Source of the DNA: Cylicocyclus nassatus
Taxonomy: Eukaryota; Nematoda; Chromadorea; Rhabditida; Strongylidae
Reading direction: 5' to 3'
Assembly: GCA_958299035.1 (NCBI GenBank)
Contig: CATQJL010000001.1
Location: 2,542,001 to 2,606,000 of the forward strand
DNA: 64,000 nt
Positions 1-12,165 of the stretch are shown here, one piece after another (positions within the stretch are counted from its first letter, which is position 1; each line of letters opens with the position of its first letter). Made by a program: the position numbers and the translations under genes. Under the pieces are notes generated by a model. The model was not told the DNA's origin. It made no database searches and saw only the letters and a list, made by a program, of their open reading frames with translations.

Positions 1-1
1 T

Positions 2-1760
2 CATGCTGGTAGCGTGCGCTATGCAAAATTTGGGCTCAGAACGTTGGCTGGAACACGCTCTACGAATTTCGTGACAGACAGAGATTCACACAGACAGACA
101 GACAAACGTAAACAACCCTTAGCCCGTTATTATAAGTTACCAGTGCGTCACCTCTGCTTCGCAGAGGCTCGCACTGGCCCCTACTTTTCGTATGCCTTAC
201 TCGTTCCCGCATAATAGTGACATTGAAACTCACCGTGCTATGCCGACTACCACGAATGAAATGTAAACAGCTACTCATTTAAAAAGCTTTTTCACGTGAG
301 ATTGGTGATTTCGCGTAGAAAAAACGCAGGAAGACAAAGGCAAATTTGAATAGGTTTTCAAATTTGTCATGGTTTGATAGTCGCCAAAAAGGCAATTGTC
401 ACCGTAAGCTACATCTCTGTGCGAAAATCTTCTCAAATGCTTTTCTAGAACCTTGGCAAAGTGACCATTAACGCAAGCAATACTTTTTGGCGTCGTTTTT
501 GTGAAGTAATGGACTTTTGGTCACTTATTTGGGCCCAAGTTCATGGCTTGCACATTTACCTGCCATGAACACCCATCACTCTGCAAAAAGTGGAATTACG
601 GACCCAGTTTTATGGGCCAAATGCAAAGTGGATCCGTTTGACGCGCAATTTTCAAGAGACCCACTCAACGAATCTGCTTGTGCTTTTGCATGTTGGACTT
701 TCATGCCAGTAGCAAGTGCTATGCAAAATTTGAGCCCAGAACGTTGGCTGGAATACGCTCTACGAATTTCGTGACAGACAGACATTCAGACAGACACACA
801 AACAAAAACACGTAAACACTCTTAGGCCCCGGGCAGGCTTCACGCGATTTGATCGTCGCGACTGAATCGCGACGAGACAACTGTTACAACATCATTCCAT
901 GCCGATCAACTTGCATTCGGTTGTGATACTTTTCCAGACCGAAATTTTTGAATGTGAAATGAAAATGACTGGAAATCTTGGCGATTAAATCGCGACGATT
1001 GGTCGCGTGAAGTCTGACCGGGGCCTTAGCGCGTTATTATAGTAGGAGCAGTGCTTCACCTCTGCTTCGCAGAGGCTCGCACTGGCCCTACTATCTGTAT
1101 GCCTTACTCATTCTCGCACAATAATGACATTGGAACTCACCGCGTTATGCGGACTATCACGAATGATTTGTAAACAACTATTCATTCCAAAAGCTTTTCC
1201 ATATGAGATCGGTAATTTCGCATGGACGAAACTTTTCTCGAAAGAACAAATGCAAATTTGAATCGGTTTTTGAACTTTTTATGGCTTGATATTCGTGATA
1301 GGATGTCATAATCACCGTGGGCTACATATCTGTGCAAAAATCCTCTCAAACGATCGGGTAAATTCTTGGCAAATTGAACAATTACGCAACCAATTCTTTT
1401 TGGCGCCGATTTCGCAAAGTAATAAACTTTAGTTCAATTTTTTAGGCTAAAGACCATGGCTTGCACATTAACTTGTCAAATATATATATCCGTGAATTTG
1501 CAAAAGTTGCGCTACAGACTCAATTTTACTGGCCAAAAGCCAAGTGGATCCGATTGACGCGCATTTTTTGAGGGATCCACACAACGGATCCGCTCGTGCT
1601 TTTGTATAGTAGACTCTCATGTTGGTAGCAGGCGCTGTGCAAAATTTGGGCTCAGGAGGTTGGCTGGAACTCGCGCTATGAATTTCGTGACAGACAGACA
1701 TTCAGACACACACACACACAAAAACACACAAACAACCCTTAGCCCGTTATTATAAGTTAT
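2..1760. repeat. Tandem array of ~700-bp satellite-like units
   Basis: Three units in direct orientation begin with near-identical text (CATG, then GCTATGCAAAATTT) at about 2, 701 and 1618. Unit 1 is about 700 bp. Unit 2 is about 712 bp once a 201-bp MITE and its 3-bp duplication are removed. Unit 3 is cut off near 1760. Each start holds a CAGACAGACA-type simple repeat. Units 1 and 2 also hold a strong hairpin with stem CCTCTGC/GCAGAGG and TTCG loop, near 150-166 and 1059-1075. The short frames inside are not conserved between units, so I see no gene here. Confidence 0.85.
825..1025. mobile_element. PIF/Harbinger-like MITE, copy 1
   Basis: A 201-bp element with terminal inverted repeats of about 24 bp starting GGCCCCGG and ending CCGGGGCC, flanked by TTA on both sides. 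Unit 1 of the surrounding tandem array has the same site with a single TTA, so the insertion is directly visible. Other copies lie at 43514-43714 (ATA duplication) and 59423-59624 (TAA duplication). Three-bp A/T duplications and GGCC termini are typical of PIF/Harbinger. It has no coding capacity. Confidence 0.85.
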
Positions 1761-2129
1761 GATGATAGATTTTCTTGGAGACGCTTCATTTTTCCCTCTA
1801 GGTTCTAACAACACCGCATTAGAGATGAAATTCTCTCAGAAACAGCTGCTTCAAACATAGGGCAAAAAATCGGACACTAATAGTAGCGCGAAACCCCTAA
1901 TTCCTAGCGTGCTCACCACTCTAGACCTAATACTTCCACTTATCTTGCCTGCTTCCACTCCTTTGAGTTTATTCCACTTATCGCTACAGATATCCAACAG
2001 ACGAATTCTCTAAAACATTCCTGGAATCGTTTGTTGCAATAATTTAGCCTTCACCAAGAACAGTGACACTTTATTAGCTTGCATTTTGACCAAATCCCTT
2101 CTTCAGAGCCTGTGAATGACGGGCAGATA

Positions 2130-2470
2130 AGATTTGCCCCCCTCCCCCCCCCCCCAAGGCACCGTTCACCGAAAATGGGCTCGATGAAATTTTGATGCCT
2201 AACAGTAGCGGGGGCTCCAACCGTATACTGCCCAAGCACTGCAAAAATTGCTACCGAAGAAAAATTTCGAAATTTGCTTCGGATGACGTTGGCTTCTCTC
2301 TTTCAGTGGACGTAACGTTCGTCCCGCCCATCCGTGCGTACCTACCTACGTATCGCCGTTCCCGATCTAGCCCTGCGGGTTCCGCGGAACGAGGATTCTC
2401 GGATTGTCGCGGATTCTCGACTTGATTTGGAATTAGAAACGTGAGGAGGTCCCGGAACAACAAAAACACG
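2130..2470 (+). repeat. Dispersed repeat, related to 11914-12154
   Basis: Several blocks recur at 11914-12154, including CACCGTTCACC followed by an AAAATGGG block and a GGAACARCAAAAACA block near the end. It starts beside a C-rich run. No protein was recognised. The stretch 1760-2130 before it holds nothing I can identify. Confidence 0.6.
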
Positions 2471-3469
2471 ATGCTTTTGAATGAGCAGTCAGCTGCAGAA
2501 GAAAGGTGGTATGCAATAACGGATGTGCTAATACAGGTCAGGAATCACCATTTATAAAACCTATGCTAAGTGACTACCAACTGAGATCCTAAGTTGCTGA
2601 TTTTGTAGGCCAAACCTCACATAACTATGGAAGGGGAAGAGTTTGAGCCATAGCGATGCAGTCATCTTTGTTGTTTATGGGAATTTCTTCGCGGAACCCA
2701 CATGCTCAGAAATAGATTTTTGGCCAGCAACAATCTATGATAGAAAAAACCAAAACTTATGTGAACATACAGAGATGTATCACGATGACACAGACGTCAT
2801 GATGGCGTCTTGAAAGATGATAGTTTAGAAGAGAGTAGTGTTGAACTTGTTATACATTATTGCAACTAATATTCTCCATATACAGTCTAATCTAATGTCA
2901 TGCTTTTCTCTGCGTTGTAAGGGTGTCTTCTGCGCTGGCAGCCGCCGCTAGCAACCCATAGCAGCCCGTAGCTGCCGCTGGCCGCGTTTGTTCATGGAAG
3001 CTTAAAATCATTAGATTCTTACTTACTTGGTGCACCTACCTACGCTTTCCATCTTCCACGCTTTTTTTCTTTTGCCGCCAATGTACATTTCGACTCTTAC
3101 ACGTTACAGAGATTATCAAGATAAGCCGATAGCCAAGGAAAAGATTGAAGAAAACTGAACTGTACTTAAAAGATGAACAAATAGCACTTCCACATAAACT
3201 GGACGCATCCAAAGTCAGCGAAATTACACTGCAAAACTCTGGCTGCCGGCGCGATAAGAAGGCACCTTAAGCCAGCAAATTATCTACTGCAATCAAAAAG
3301 CACGGTGAAATGTTTCTCGAGCGAGTATTCGATGCGTTCGCTTAGCTGCATTGCATGTTGTACGATAGTCTCTTTGCTTTTTGCCCCAAAAGCGGAGTCG
3401 TGCTTCCACAACTTCTGTGTGGGTCCTGTACGCGATAGAGAATACGATAATGCCTGAGTAACATCAAAC

Positions 3470-4560
3470 TATTTATTGGCACATAAGTTTTGCAACTTTT
3501 CCCGTAACTTTTTTCCTATTTTATGCAGCAATCTCATTTTGTGGCATCATGTAGATCGTGATGTAAGCTGCAAGCCTGCGCAAACCGTTTAATTTTTGAT
3601 AACGTAGTACAAAAAATCTGAGCATTTTTTGAAAACTGCTGAAAATTGAGGTTTCACGATTTTTTGGCAAACATGAAGCCCTACGAAACCTGATTCAAAC
3701 ATATGAAAAAGCATTTATAGGCAGCATGTAGCTGGAAGTTGGCACATTGGAATCAGTGAAAAAGAAATGGAATTTGAACACAAATTAAGGTGGGGCGCCT
3801 TTGAGAATTTGAACAAGTCAAATGCGTCAAGTTTTGAAGGCAATTTGTCAATAACTAAGCTGCGAAAAGTCAGAATTCGCTATAACTTTGCACTACAAGG
3901 TAATCCTATGCGGTAAACACGAAGATTATAAGCTCCTGCAAGACGAAGGCGGTTGGTTCGAAGCGCGACGTGGCTGTGACGCGGCTGTGACGCTGCTGTG
4001 ACGCAGCCATGTCGCAGCCGCGTTGCACATTGAACCGACCGCCTTCGTCTTGCAAGAGCTTATATATTCATTTGTCGCTAAAATGAAATTCATCTTTTGA
4101 TCTCACGAACGAGGCCTTTTCATGCGAAACGGATCTCATTTTTGTGATCAGCATGTCAAATAAGCCCTATAGGCCAAGTTTCAGCAAAATCTGATGCATT
4201 CTAAAATTTTTCCCATAGTACCGTAAACCTACCGTAATCCTCACATAATGGTAAAATTCGGCAAAAATGTGTGCATTAGAAGCTTACATCATATTCCTTA
4301 TATAGCCAAAAAATGAATGCGCTAAGTTCAAATAGACAAAAGTTATATAAAAAGTTGCATTACTTGTGTGCCAACCTAATACATAATCTGCAAAGCGAAA
4401 TGGCAAGAAGATTGTGCGTGCTCTGGCGTCATCTACCTTATAATATGTAATATCTATAGATATCAGCAAATTAGAGCGACAGAAAGACCACTGTGCTCTA
4501 GAATCAAGGGACACATGAATGGTATAAGTCAAACTATCTACGCCCCTAGGCACTTAATGC
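3470..4560 (+). repeat. Diverged dispersed repeat, copy A
   Basis: It aligns by eye, in the same orientation, to 7690-8470. Shared blocks include GCGCAAAC.GTTTAATTTTTG, GCATTTTTTGAAAAC and GAATTTGAAC.AGTC. Divergence is substantial, so this is an old dispersed repeat. Copy A also carries a 138-bp hairpin that copy B lacks. The region 2470-3470 shows nothing recognisable beyond a short GCCGCTGGC cluster near 2940-2990. Confidence 0.6.
3927..4064. mobile_element. 138-bp palindromic hairpin insertion
   Basis: An inverted repeat with outer arms TATAAGCTC and GAGCTTATA, then CTTGCAAGACGAAGGCGG-type arms, and an inner GC-rich stem built from GCGGCTGTGACG-like words. The related repeat at 7690-8470 lacks it at the matching place, which suggests insertion of a very short foldback element at a TATA target. 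Confidence 0.7.
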
Positions 4561-7021
4561 TAGCTGTAGCACCTCAGCATTCTGCCCCGAAAAATAGCGG
4601 TTGCCATACCCTCGATACATAGAGCCATGTACTCTGTTAACCTTTACTTTGAGGGCTATGAGGGGACACAACCTTCACCTGGAAAAAACAGAAGTCATCC
4701 GAGACTTTGCCCTGGATGTTATAATCCTGACTATATTGCAACGAATGTGTATGAAGCAAGTACAGGAAAGAATATCTTTAGATTATCTTAGATTATCTCA
4801 TTATCTTATTAACTTTCATAGCCTTTTTTACCTTAAAAAGAAGGTTTCTGTAGAATTTTCGCCAGAATTCATGACAAAATTTGTCAGTTAACCTCTCATT
4901 TGAACAAAATCGAGTTTCAGAAGATTAGGAAAGCTATTGGAGTTAAATAAAAACGAGGAACTGCGCTTAAATCTTGCGCAGAAAGTCGCGCACGAAAACG
5001 CTGGTCTATCTCGTTAACGAGTGATTTTCACAGCTTGGGACGTTGTCAGTGTTCCTCGTCGTGTTATGACCATCAGAATGATGTATAATTATGCAGGGTT
5101 TCGTTGAGAACCCGCGGAGATCTACCACCAGAGCCAAATGCCCCTTCGGCTCTGGTCTGTCTCCGCTGCTCGTCTGCGTCTCCGCGCGCTGCGCGCTACC
5201 TCGCTACCCCAAACGCGGGGCGCGGGGCATTTGGCTCTGGTACCCTTTTCTTCGCTGTTTCCAATCCAATGTTAGCAAGCTATATATAATTTTGAAGCTC
5301 TTGATCTCTATTTTCAAGCTGACAATGTCCCAGAACCACATTTTATAATTTTATTGAGAAATCCGGCAAAAACCCTGTTTTCGAAAATCTCTTGTTTTTC
5401 TCCTAGTTTAACTCTTTTCACGCGATTTTTTCGTGGATTCTATAGATCATGCTTCTGTTCATAATGCAGACAACCACCCAGCCCTTACCTCTTCGATTAT
5501 GGTGGAATTTTTTGCGAAAAATCGTGAAAAGTGCGTTTTTCTTTACCTTGTTCTGTCTCAGTGCTTTCGCATCAATTTTTTTCCAGCTTGGGCGATTGTT
5601 GCTCAAAACAATAAGCGCAACAATCCAGACAACGGTCCCAGGAAACAGGAACGTCAATGCGGGGGCAAAAATTCAAAGGACGCATCAAACATCAAAACCC
5701 CGTGTTGCGAATTGCTCCGGGAGCGAAAACTTGCACTTTGGAAAGCCGCCAGATGAAAGAATTCAAACCTTATTGTAGCGTTTTTATCCGATTTTCAGCA
5801 GTTTTTTCTGCTTTTTGTATCTGTTTTACGGCATGTTCTCTTCTTTGATCTTCTTTAAACAACCTTCACTATGTATGACGTCAGATGTTCAGACAACCTT
5901 CATTTTTGACGCCCTCTCTCTAGACTATCGAAGGTATGGCGGTTGCGCACACAAGACTCCAGAACATGTTGGATTGGACAAAAATTCTGAAGTGGACAAA
6001 AGATGAATGCACTGCTACTAGTATCGCGCCCTTTTTGGTTTTATGCGAGGCTCGAACTACAATCTCGTCAACACAAAATTCAGCTCCTTAGTCACTCAGC
6101 ATAAGTTCATCAGTAGCGGCTGGCGACCTGCATTGGCACATCCAATTTGGCCAGTTTATTTTGGGCATCTTTGTTGCTTCAACATCGCCCTTTTTCAGCA
6201 GCTGACCGGACATTAGAGGGGAAGGGTGATTCTCACTTGTTTTTCATTTACAGGTTTTGAAAAAAGCGAGTTGGTCAAAGTGTTAGCTGAATTAATGTTT
6301 AGTAATCTTGATAAAGTATTTGAAGTGATAAATGAAATAAACTTGGAGGAATGGATGCAAACAAAATAAGTGAGGTATCGAGCTGAGTGGTGGGCATGGT
6401 GTGAATCATTTTGGAACCTAGACGACAAAATGATGCGCCTTCATAAATAAGTATAAATTTCGAAAAACTTTCCCAAAGAATGACGAGCCGCAAAAGTAGA
6501 TAAGGTTTCTGAAAAAATAAATGAGACGATTTGGAAGAGTTTCGGCGGACCCGTAGCCTATGTCGAAATGTAAAAGCGCGCGTATCGGAAAATCGGAGTG
6601 AATGGCAAAGAATTACGTCAGCATTGCAATAACAATAAAGAAATCTCCCAACCTTGATCCAGAGATTGTTATGTCAAAGTCTATACTGTCATCATCACTC
6701 ATAGCTCGTTTCGTTGCGTTACATTTCCCTGAAATTTATAAGACAGGTAAATGTTAACGAAAAGTTCTACGGAGGAAGTTTAGAGACATTTACACATAAG
6801 AACAGAGGAAGATACAGAGCTCATGTCAGCATGATCGTATTTGGCCACATGGGAAAAGTTTGCCAAATCAAGTCTTTCGAAATAAATTCCAGATTCCACT
6901 TTTTTAAACCCCGGCATCGAGTATATCTTAGAATCTTTTGAGTCAATTTCTAGTTTGATTAAGAGTAGTATCTGCAAACCGGTGTATGTCAAGAGGCTTG
7001 TCTTTTTGTCTTTATTACCAG
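4561..7021. other. Non-coding stretch with small hairpins
   Basis: No supported gene. Visible structure includes a hairpin at 5131-5239, with arms CCAGAGCCAAATGCCCC and its complement around a GC-rich loop. An imperfect inverted repeat lies at 5415-5531 (CTTTTCACGCGATTTTTT against its complement). Overlapping short open frames at 5418-5778 on both strands show no family resemblance. Confidence 0.5.
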
Positions 7022-7256
7022 ACTAGCTGGCTTACCCGGCTCCGCCGTATGTTCCAAATTTAAAATTCCATTTCTTAACCGATCCGGACCAAACTTGACA
7101 CACATACACTTCAGGCCCCGGCGGGTGTCACAGTCCACTTTTCGCAGTAGCCTATGACACCCGCCGGGGCCCAAAGTGTATGTGTGCCAAGTTTGGTCCC
7201 GATCGGTTCAGAAATGGAATTTTTTATTCGGAACATACGTACAGACAGACAGACAT

Positions 7257-7291
<35 letters not shown>

Positions 7292-7309
7292 TTCAGCTTT
7301 ATATATAAG
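7022..7309 (+). repeat. Short dispersed hairpin repeat, copy 1
   Basis: It starts ACTAGCTGGCTTACCCGGC and ends with a CAGACAGACAGA run followed by TTTATATATAAG. The middle folds on itself: the half containing GGATCCGGACCAAACTTG-like sequence pairs with the half containing CCAAGTTTGGTC, and CCCGGCGGGTGTCA with TGACACCCGCCGGG. A second copy is at 60106-60530. The A+T tail and simple repeat resemble the 3' end of a retroposed element, but the class is not established. Confidence 0.7.
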
Positions 7310-7689
7310 ATGTACACCAAAAGCACATAATAAGTGTTTTATAACATTCTAAAAAGAGTTGCATGGGTTGTTTAATTTTGCTCTCTCTTGAAATCAATTC
7401 AAAAGAGCATATTTGAACGTCAAAAACCCATGAAAATGCAGCTAAGAACAAATCCGTGAGTATTTCGGTCCACTTTCCAGCAAAAGCCACCGAACTCGGC
7501 GAGTGTTAACCTCATACAGATAGTAATTCAATGCACTTTATGTGATACTTTTTAAAGACTCGCACAGCACTATACTGGAGTCTTGATTGGTGAGAGCCGG
7601 AGAAATCGCGGCTCCTGACGGTCTCCCGTGCAAATCCAGCAGAACAACTTTTTTAAGTACAACATTTTATGCACAAAGGTGTTTCGCAG

Positions 7690-8470
7690 CTTCTACCATC
7701 TTTTCCTTTCTTCAGTGTAGCCCTCTCAGTTACTCATAACACTTAGAATGCGATTACCCCATAAGACTGCGCAAACAGTTTTATTTTTGGTAACATAATA
7801 AATTAAATCTAGGCATTTTTTGAAAACTCTTGAATATAAAGTTTTTATGGTTTTGAGGGACGAAGACGTGTGCAACCTGAATTGACTACACCAACCAGTG
7901 AGGCAGCGTGTTATTAGAGGTTATAAACTCGGTAAAGTTGGAATTCGAAGACAAGTAGGAGTTCGGACGCCTCCCGAATTTGAACGAGTCGAATGCATCA
8001 AAATTGGAGGGTCTTCCATCGGTAACTAGGCTGCAATTACTCAGAATTTGCTAAGACTTCGCATAGTGGGATATTAGCATCCTGAACACAAATATCATAT
8101 TAATTTGTTGTTGAAATAGAAAATCAGACTCTTTACGGAAAAGACCCTTTAATGCAAAATAAAATCCCATCAGCATGCCGATTCACCCGATCAGACGAAG
8201 TCTCAGCAAATTTGAAGCAATCCGACCCCCTATACCATAAATCTACCGTGACTCTTACAAGAACTAGCGGAATTTGGCTAAAATGGTTGCATTGTAGCAG
8301 GATGTTTGAGATATCAAAGGATGGAGCCCCACATTCAAAAAGACAAAAGTAATACAAAATTAAATTACTCATGCCAACATGATATTGGACTTTCACAACT
8401 TTTCTCGAACGGAACCTATCCATTCTCGCCTAACCAAGAATCTGAAGAGAGTTTTTTGCTTACCCTAGGG
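7690..8470 (+). repeat. Diverged dispersed repeat, copy B
   Basis: The partner of 3470-4560, without the inserted hairpin. No coding region is supported. The stretch 8480-10190 that follows also shows no feature I can name. Confidence 0.6.
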
Positions 8471-10194
8471 AAATAAGACATTTTTCTACATTCTCTTCAT
8501 TTCTCCCAAGTATTCAAAGAAGTGGTGTGGAGCCAACACCTATTATACGGTTTATTCGGGTTATTGTGAAGAAGGAAATGTGAAAATATGAGCATTTTCC
8601 ACGGAGAACATTCCAAGCAATGTTTCTGTTGTCAAAATCAAGGCACTATGCACCTTCAGCGTACTTTCTGCGCGCTGAGCGGCATAAATCATGTGCTTTT
8701 GCCAATCAAATCTCTGCTGTCGAATTTCGTTAGCGCATCTCAGCGTCCACAAGTGGCTAAATTCCGTCGCCTTAGCGAAACTCAAGCAAATAAAAAAGAA
8801 ACCGGAAGTTCCTTCATGAACGAAAAGATTTTTGTGCATTTCTAGACAAATAAAAAGAGCAGCGGCAACAGTACAATAAATACACGAAATATTTGTGTAT
8901 TTCGTGTAATGTTTCAAACAATAAGATGTTTCGATATACATATCATAACACATTTTTATGATGTGTTCCAAACCAAACCAATATAGAGTAATCTTCAAAT
9001 CCAGTTGAAAATATGAGCGGCAAGCCAGAAGTGATAGACTGAGGCAGGCCGCCACGACAAGGGAATAAGTGCGAGTGGAAAGGAAAGGAGGAAAGGAGAG
9101 CAAGCTGGGAGGAGAAGCAGAGCGCAACCTTAATTTTGAATCCCGCTCCACAAATGTCGTGCCCGAGGCAGAAGATGAGTAAACACAGAGCATTCAAAAT
9201 ACGTGAGAAGTCATGGAAGTTGTGAATGTTGAAATGTTGAATGAAACTAGCAATAGATAAAATTATGCCTTTCAATACATTTTATCGAAAAGCAGTACAT
9301 CAAAATGCAGGGGTTGAAAAAAGAGACCTTGAGACTTAATGACTACCATGTTTGTAACTTCAACTCCATTACCAGTCTATGAAAAGAGTGCAAAAAAGCT
9401 GCTTGCACCTACTCGCTCAATGGCTAGGCTCCGCTTCGCACAATTCACCATTTCGTAGGAGATGCGTCAAAAACTTTCACCACAGCTGGTGCTTAGTTTC
9501 TGGCAAAATTTGAAGCGCGCAGAATTAATACGTCCATCACCTTGGACTAAGAAACGATCTGAAATGACATGAGTCTCGAGCGGGCTAATCCGTGGGATGA
9601 CAGAGGTATTACATCATTCGACATGAGCATGATTGGTCTGGCATCAATGTCCTAAGTGTCATTCTCCCAATAATTCCAATTAAAAAGGCTCCTTTCATTA
9701 TCTGAAAAGGACATGCAGATCTCGGCGCAAGAAAATGAGACGTGGGAGATCTAAAGTGTTATTCGTTCCTTTTTTCTTTTTTTCCTCAGTATCACATAAG
9801 GATATTTGTTCTCATGGTCACCCTTCTCCTTGTGACTCTTGATTTAGCTTACGGGTGCATTACAAGTCCTGTTCGAAAAGAAATCGACCAATTAGCAGAC
9901 ATTCGAGGCAGATCCTTATAGTCAAGGGATGTAGTATAATCAATGATATTGCACAATGCTTCGAGTTTTCCTAGTTTTCTAATAATTATTTGACTACTAC
10001 CTTTCACTGTTGCGCTTCTATCAATTCTTCTCTCATCACATATAATATAGAGGTAAGAATAGTAAAAAAGAAATAGAACATATAACAAAAGCAGTTTTTT
10101 GTTCCAAGGAGCTATAAACCCATCTTTGACTGTACAAGACCGATTCGCACCCTTCAGATGTCTTTGAAATAATTTATATTATGTCCCTCAACGA

Positions 10195-10440
10195 CTGACC
10201 GAGAGGGTGGAGGGGGAGGATGGGGGATGGGGGGCAAAATTTCTTGAAAGGCTTATATGATTTATGAGATTGTCCAAATGACATTCTTAGATAACTCCCG
10301 AATTTTGAATCCAAAAACTTCAAAAACACAGGTCCGCTAGTAAGCAAAAAAATCTTGGAAGATGACTACCGCCACGCCCGCTCTATCAAAAGGACTTTTT
10401 GCCCCCCCCCTCTCCCCCTCCCCGGACATTGCTTTCAAAG
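10195..10440. repeat. G-rich/C-rich foldback
   Basis: A run of G-rich words (GGAGGGGGAGG, then GGGGGGCAAAA) near 10205-10240 is mirrored by TTTTTGCCCCCCCCC and CTCCCC near 10396-10430. It is probably a small inverted-repeat element. Target duplications were not resolved. Confidence 0.45.
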
Positions 10441-10883
10441 ATCACTTGTTTCCTCATACAATGATATGCCAAAATAGTATCCAAGCTGAGAAAAACTAAT
10501 AATAAGCATCCAGATGCATAACCGTCATAGAGAGCTCACAGTTGAAAAGAAATCTTACTAACGACCTTGTCAGCCCATTAAAATCCAAAATGTTTTTGAT
10601 TTTCTGGCCGTGTCAAAAAGTCTATCTCTACATTTCGCCCATAGAGAACGGTTCATTTTCTATGTAATGTACTTCACAAGTGTGCTGACATTGCACATCG
10701 CCTGGATACCATTCGCTGTCTCCGTGTGCGGCCGCCGGAGTCGGGTGCTTCTTTCTTTGTCAAAATCAAAATTTCTTCGTCTGTCATTTACATACCAAAT
10801 TGACTGGACTATTATAGACACTAGTGATCGTACAAGACACCAACGTTCTTTAGTTTGAACGACAGCAACTCAAATCTGAACCA

Positions 10884-11578
10884 ATGCCGCGTACACCGCA
10901 AAGCAGAACCAAGTCGGGAACGGAGAAGACCCAGAAACAAAACCAAAATCAAAAGAAATCCTCGAAAATCCACAATTTCCCGCAATTACTAAAACTTCCA
11001 AGAATTCCAAAGAAGAAACCAACGCCTAAAAAAGGTAAAATTTGTATTTGTTGACAAGACCTATCGCTTGTGAAAAACGTTTTCAGACCGACAAAAAAGA
11101 ATCAAGGAAAAAGCTAAAAAATTGCCTAAAGCCGGTAGCGCGACGGTGCAAACCCCGAACGATGGGGTAAAAACACCTGCCACTGCACGATCAGTGAATA
11201 AGTCACAGCCATCGAATGCGATGAAAACAGCAGAACACTTGGAAGAAGAGGATGTGTGTTTCCATATCGAAAAGTCGAACAACGAGAAGCCAGAGATTAG
11301 CGTGAGGGTCCGTCAATGGGCAGTTCGCAAAAAATGAGTAGAACACTTCCAGACAGATCTCGACTCGATCATCGTCGATAAAAATCCGTTAACGAAAAAG
11401 ACTGTTCAGATGGCTTTAATTAAAAGTTTGGTGGTACTTTTCTCAGTAAGGTACACAATTTTTGAGAATTTATTTTCAAGAAATCCATGATGCCGAAACG
11501 GCCGAAGTACAGCAGGCTGAAGCACAAAATGAAAATGTTGGTTCTCTTTCATTTCGCTATTTTATCCTAGCACACTAA
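10884..11578 (+). CDS. Small lysine-rich protein of unknown function, four exons
   Basis: I do not recognise the family. The model joins 10884-11034, 11087-11301, 11353-11425 and 11481-11578, giving 178 codons. All three introns are 51-55 bp, begin with GT and end in TTTTCAG, TTCCAG or TTCAAG, and keep one frame. The second intron removes an in-frame TGA at 11335. The first ~60 residues are very basic (many K, R, Q and P; PRIPKKKPTPKK at about 39-50), suggesting nucleic-acid binding or a nuclear signal. The middle is T/S/N-rich. The C-terminal part is more acidic and perhaps helical (AETAEVQQAEAQNEN). A further exon after TTTGCAG near 11725, ending at a TGA at 11774-11776, reads KELVEALRSSAKHLPL in one phase, so the true 3' end may differ. 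The start is the first ATG in a long open frame. Confidence that a gene exists is moderate. Confidence 0.6.
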
Positions 11579-11913
11579 TGAGTCTGCGAGAAAGGCCACA
11601 ATGCTATTACAGCGTTTTCCATTTCTCCAAAAAAAAAAGCAAAAGTGCTCTTTCGAGAGCTCAGCTTGGAACTTGCCAGCGGAGTCTGAATTGCTCACGA
11701 GTTTTTTTTTTCATAAATTTGCAGGAAAGAACTAGTTGAGGCTTTGCGGTCGTCTGCTAAACATCTTCCATTGTGATGCATCCTCTAGCAGGAGATAAAA
11801 GAACATTGGACTACTCTGAAGCTTTATAAACAAAGTACGAATCCGTCTAATTCACTAAGGATGTGTGCGGATTATTATTCATCTCTATTCGAAGCTCCAC
11901 TTTCTTTGAAAGC

Positions 11914-12154
11914 ACCGTTCACCCAAAATGGGGTTGATGAGATTTTGATGTCAACAGTGGTGGGGCTCCTCAACTGTATAGTTTTCCAACTTGCGCTGGT
12001 AAAAGTTGTTTTGAAAAGAAAAAATTGCCGCTAAAGCGGTTTCTGGGAACGGGGGTTTTCTGAGGTTTTCGCGGATTTTCGATTTGATATTCGGAATCAG
12101 GGATATGAGAAGGCCCTGGAACAGCAAAAACATAGAAGTAAAATTTGGGTAGAT
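11914..12154 (+). repeat. Dispersed repeat hosting the LINE
   Basis: Related to 2130-2470 by several blocks (CACCGTTCACC, GATGAGATTTTGATG, CGCGGATTTTCGA.TTGAT). The RTE LINE is inserted at its 3' end. The sequence between 11780 and 11914 is unremarkable. Confidence 0.55.
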
Positions 12155-12165
12155 GTCTGATATAA

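Noticed and set aside
8561..9193. A 210-codon open frame on the minus strand.
   Set aside because: It has no recognised motif and a serine/leucine/phenylalanine-rich low-complexity start. It has no splice context and lies in a repeat-rich area, so chance is a sufficient explanation.
11335..11337. TGA taken as the end of the small basic gene.
   Set aside because: A 51-bp GT-AG intron (11302-11352) removes it and keeps frame with good coding text downstream.
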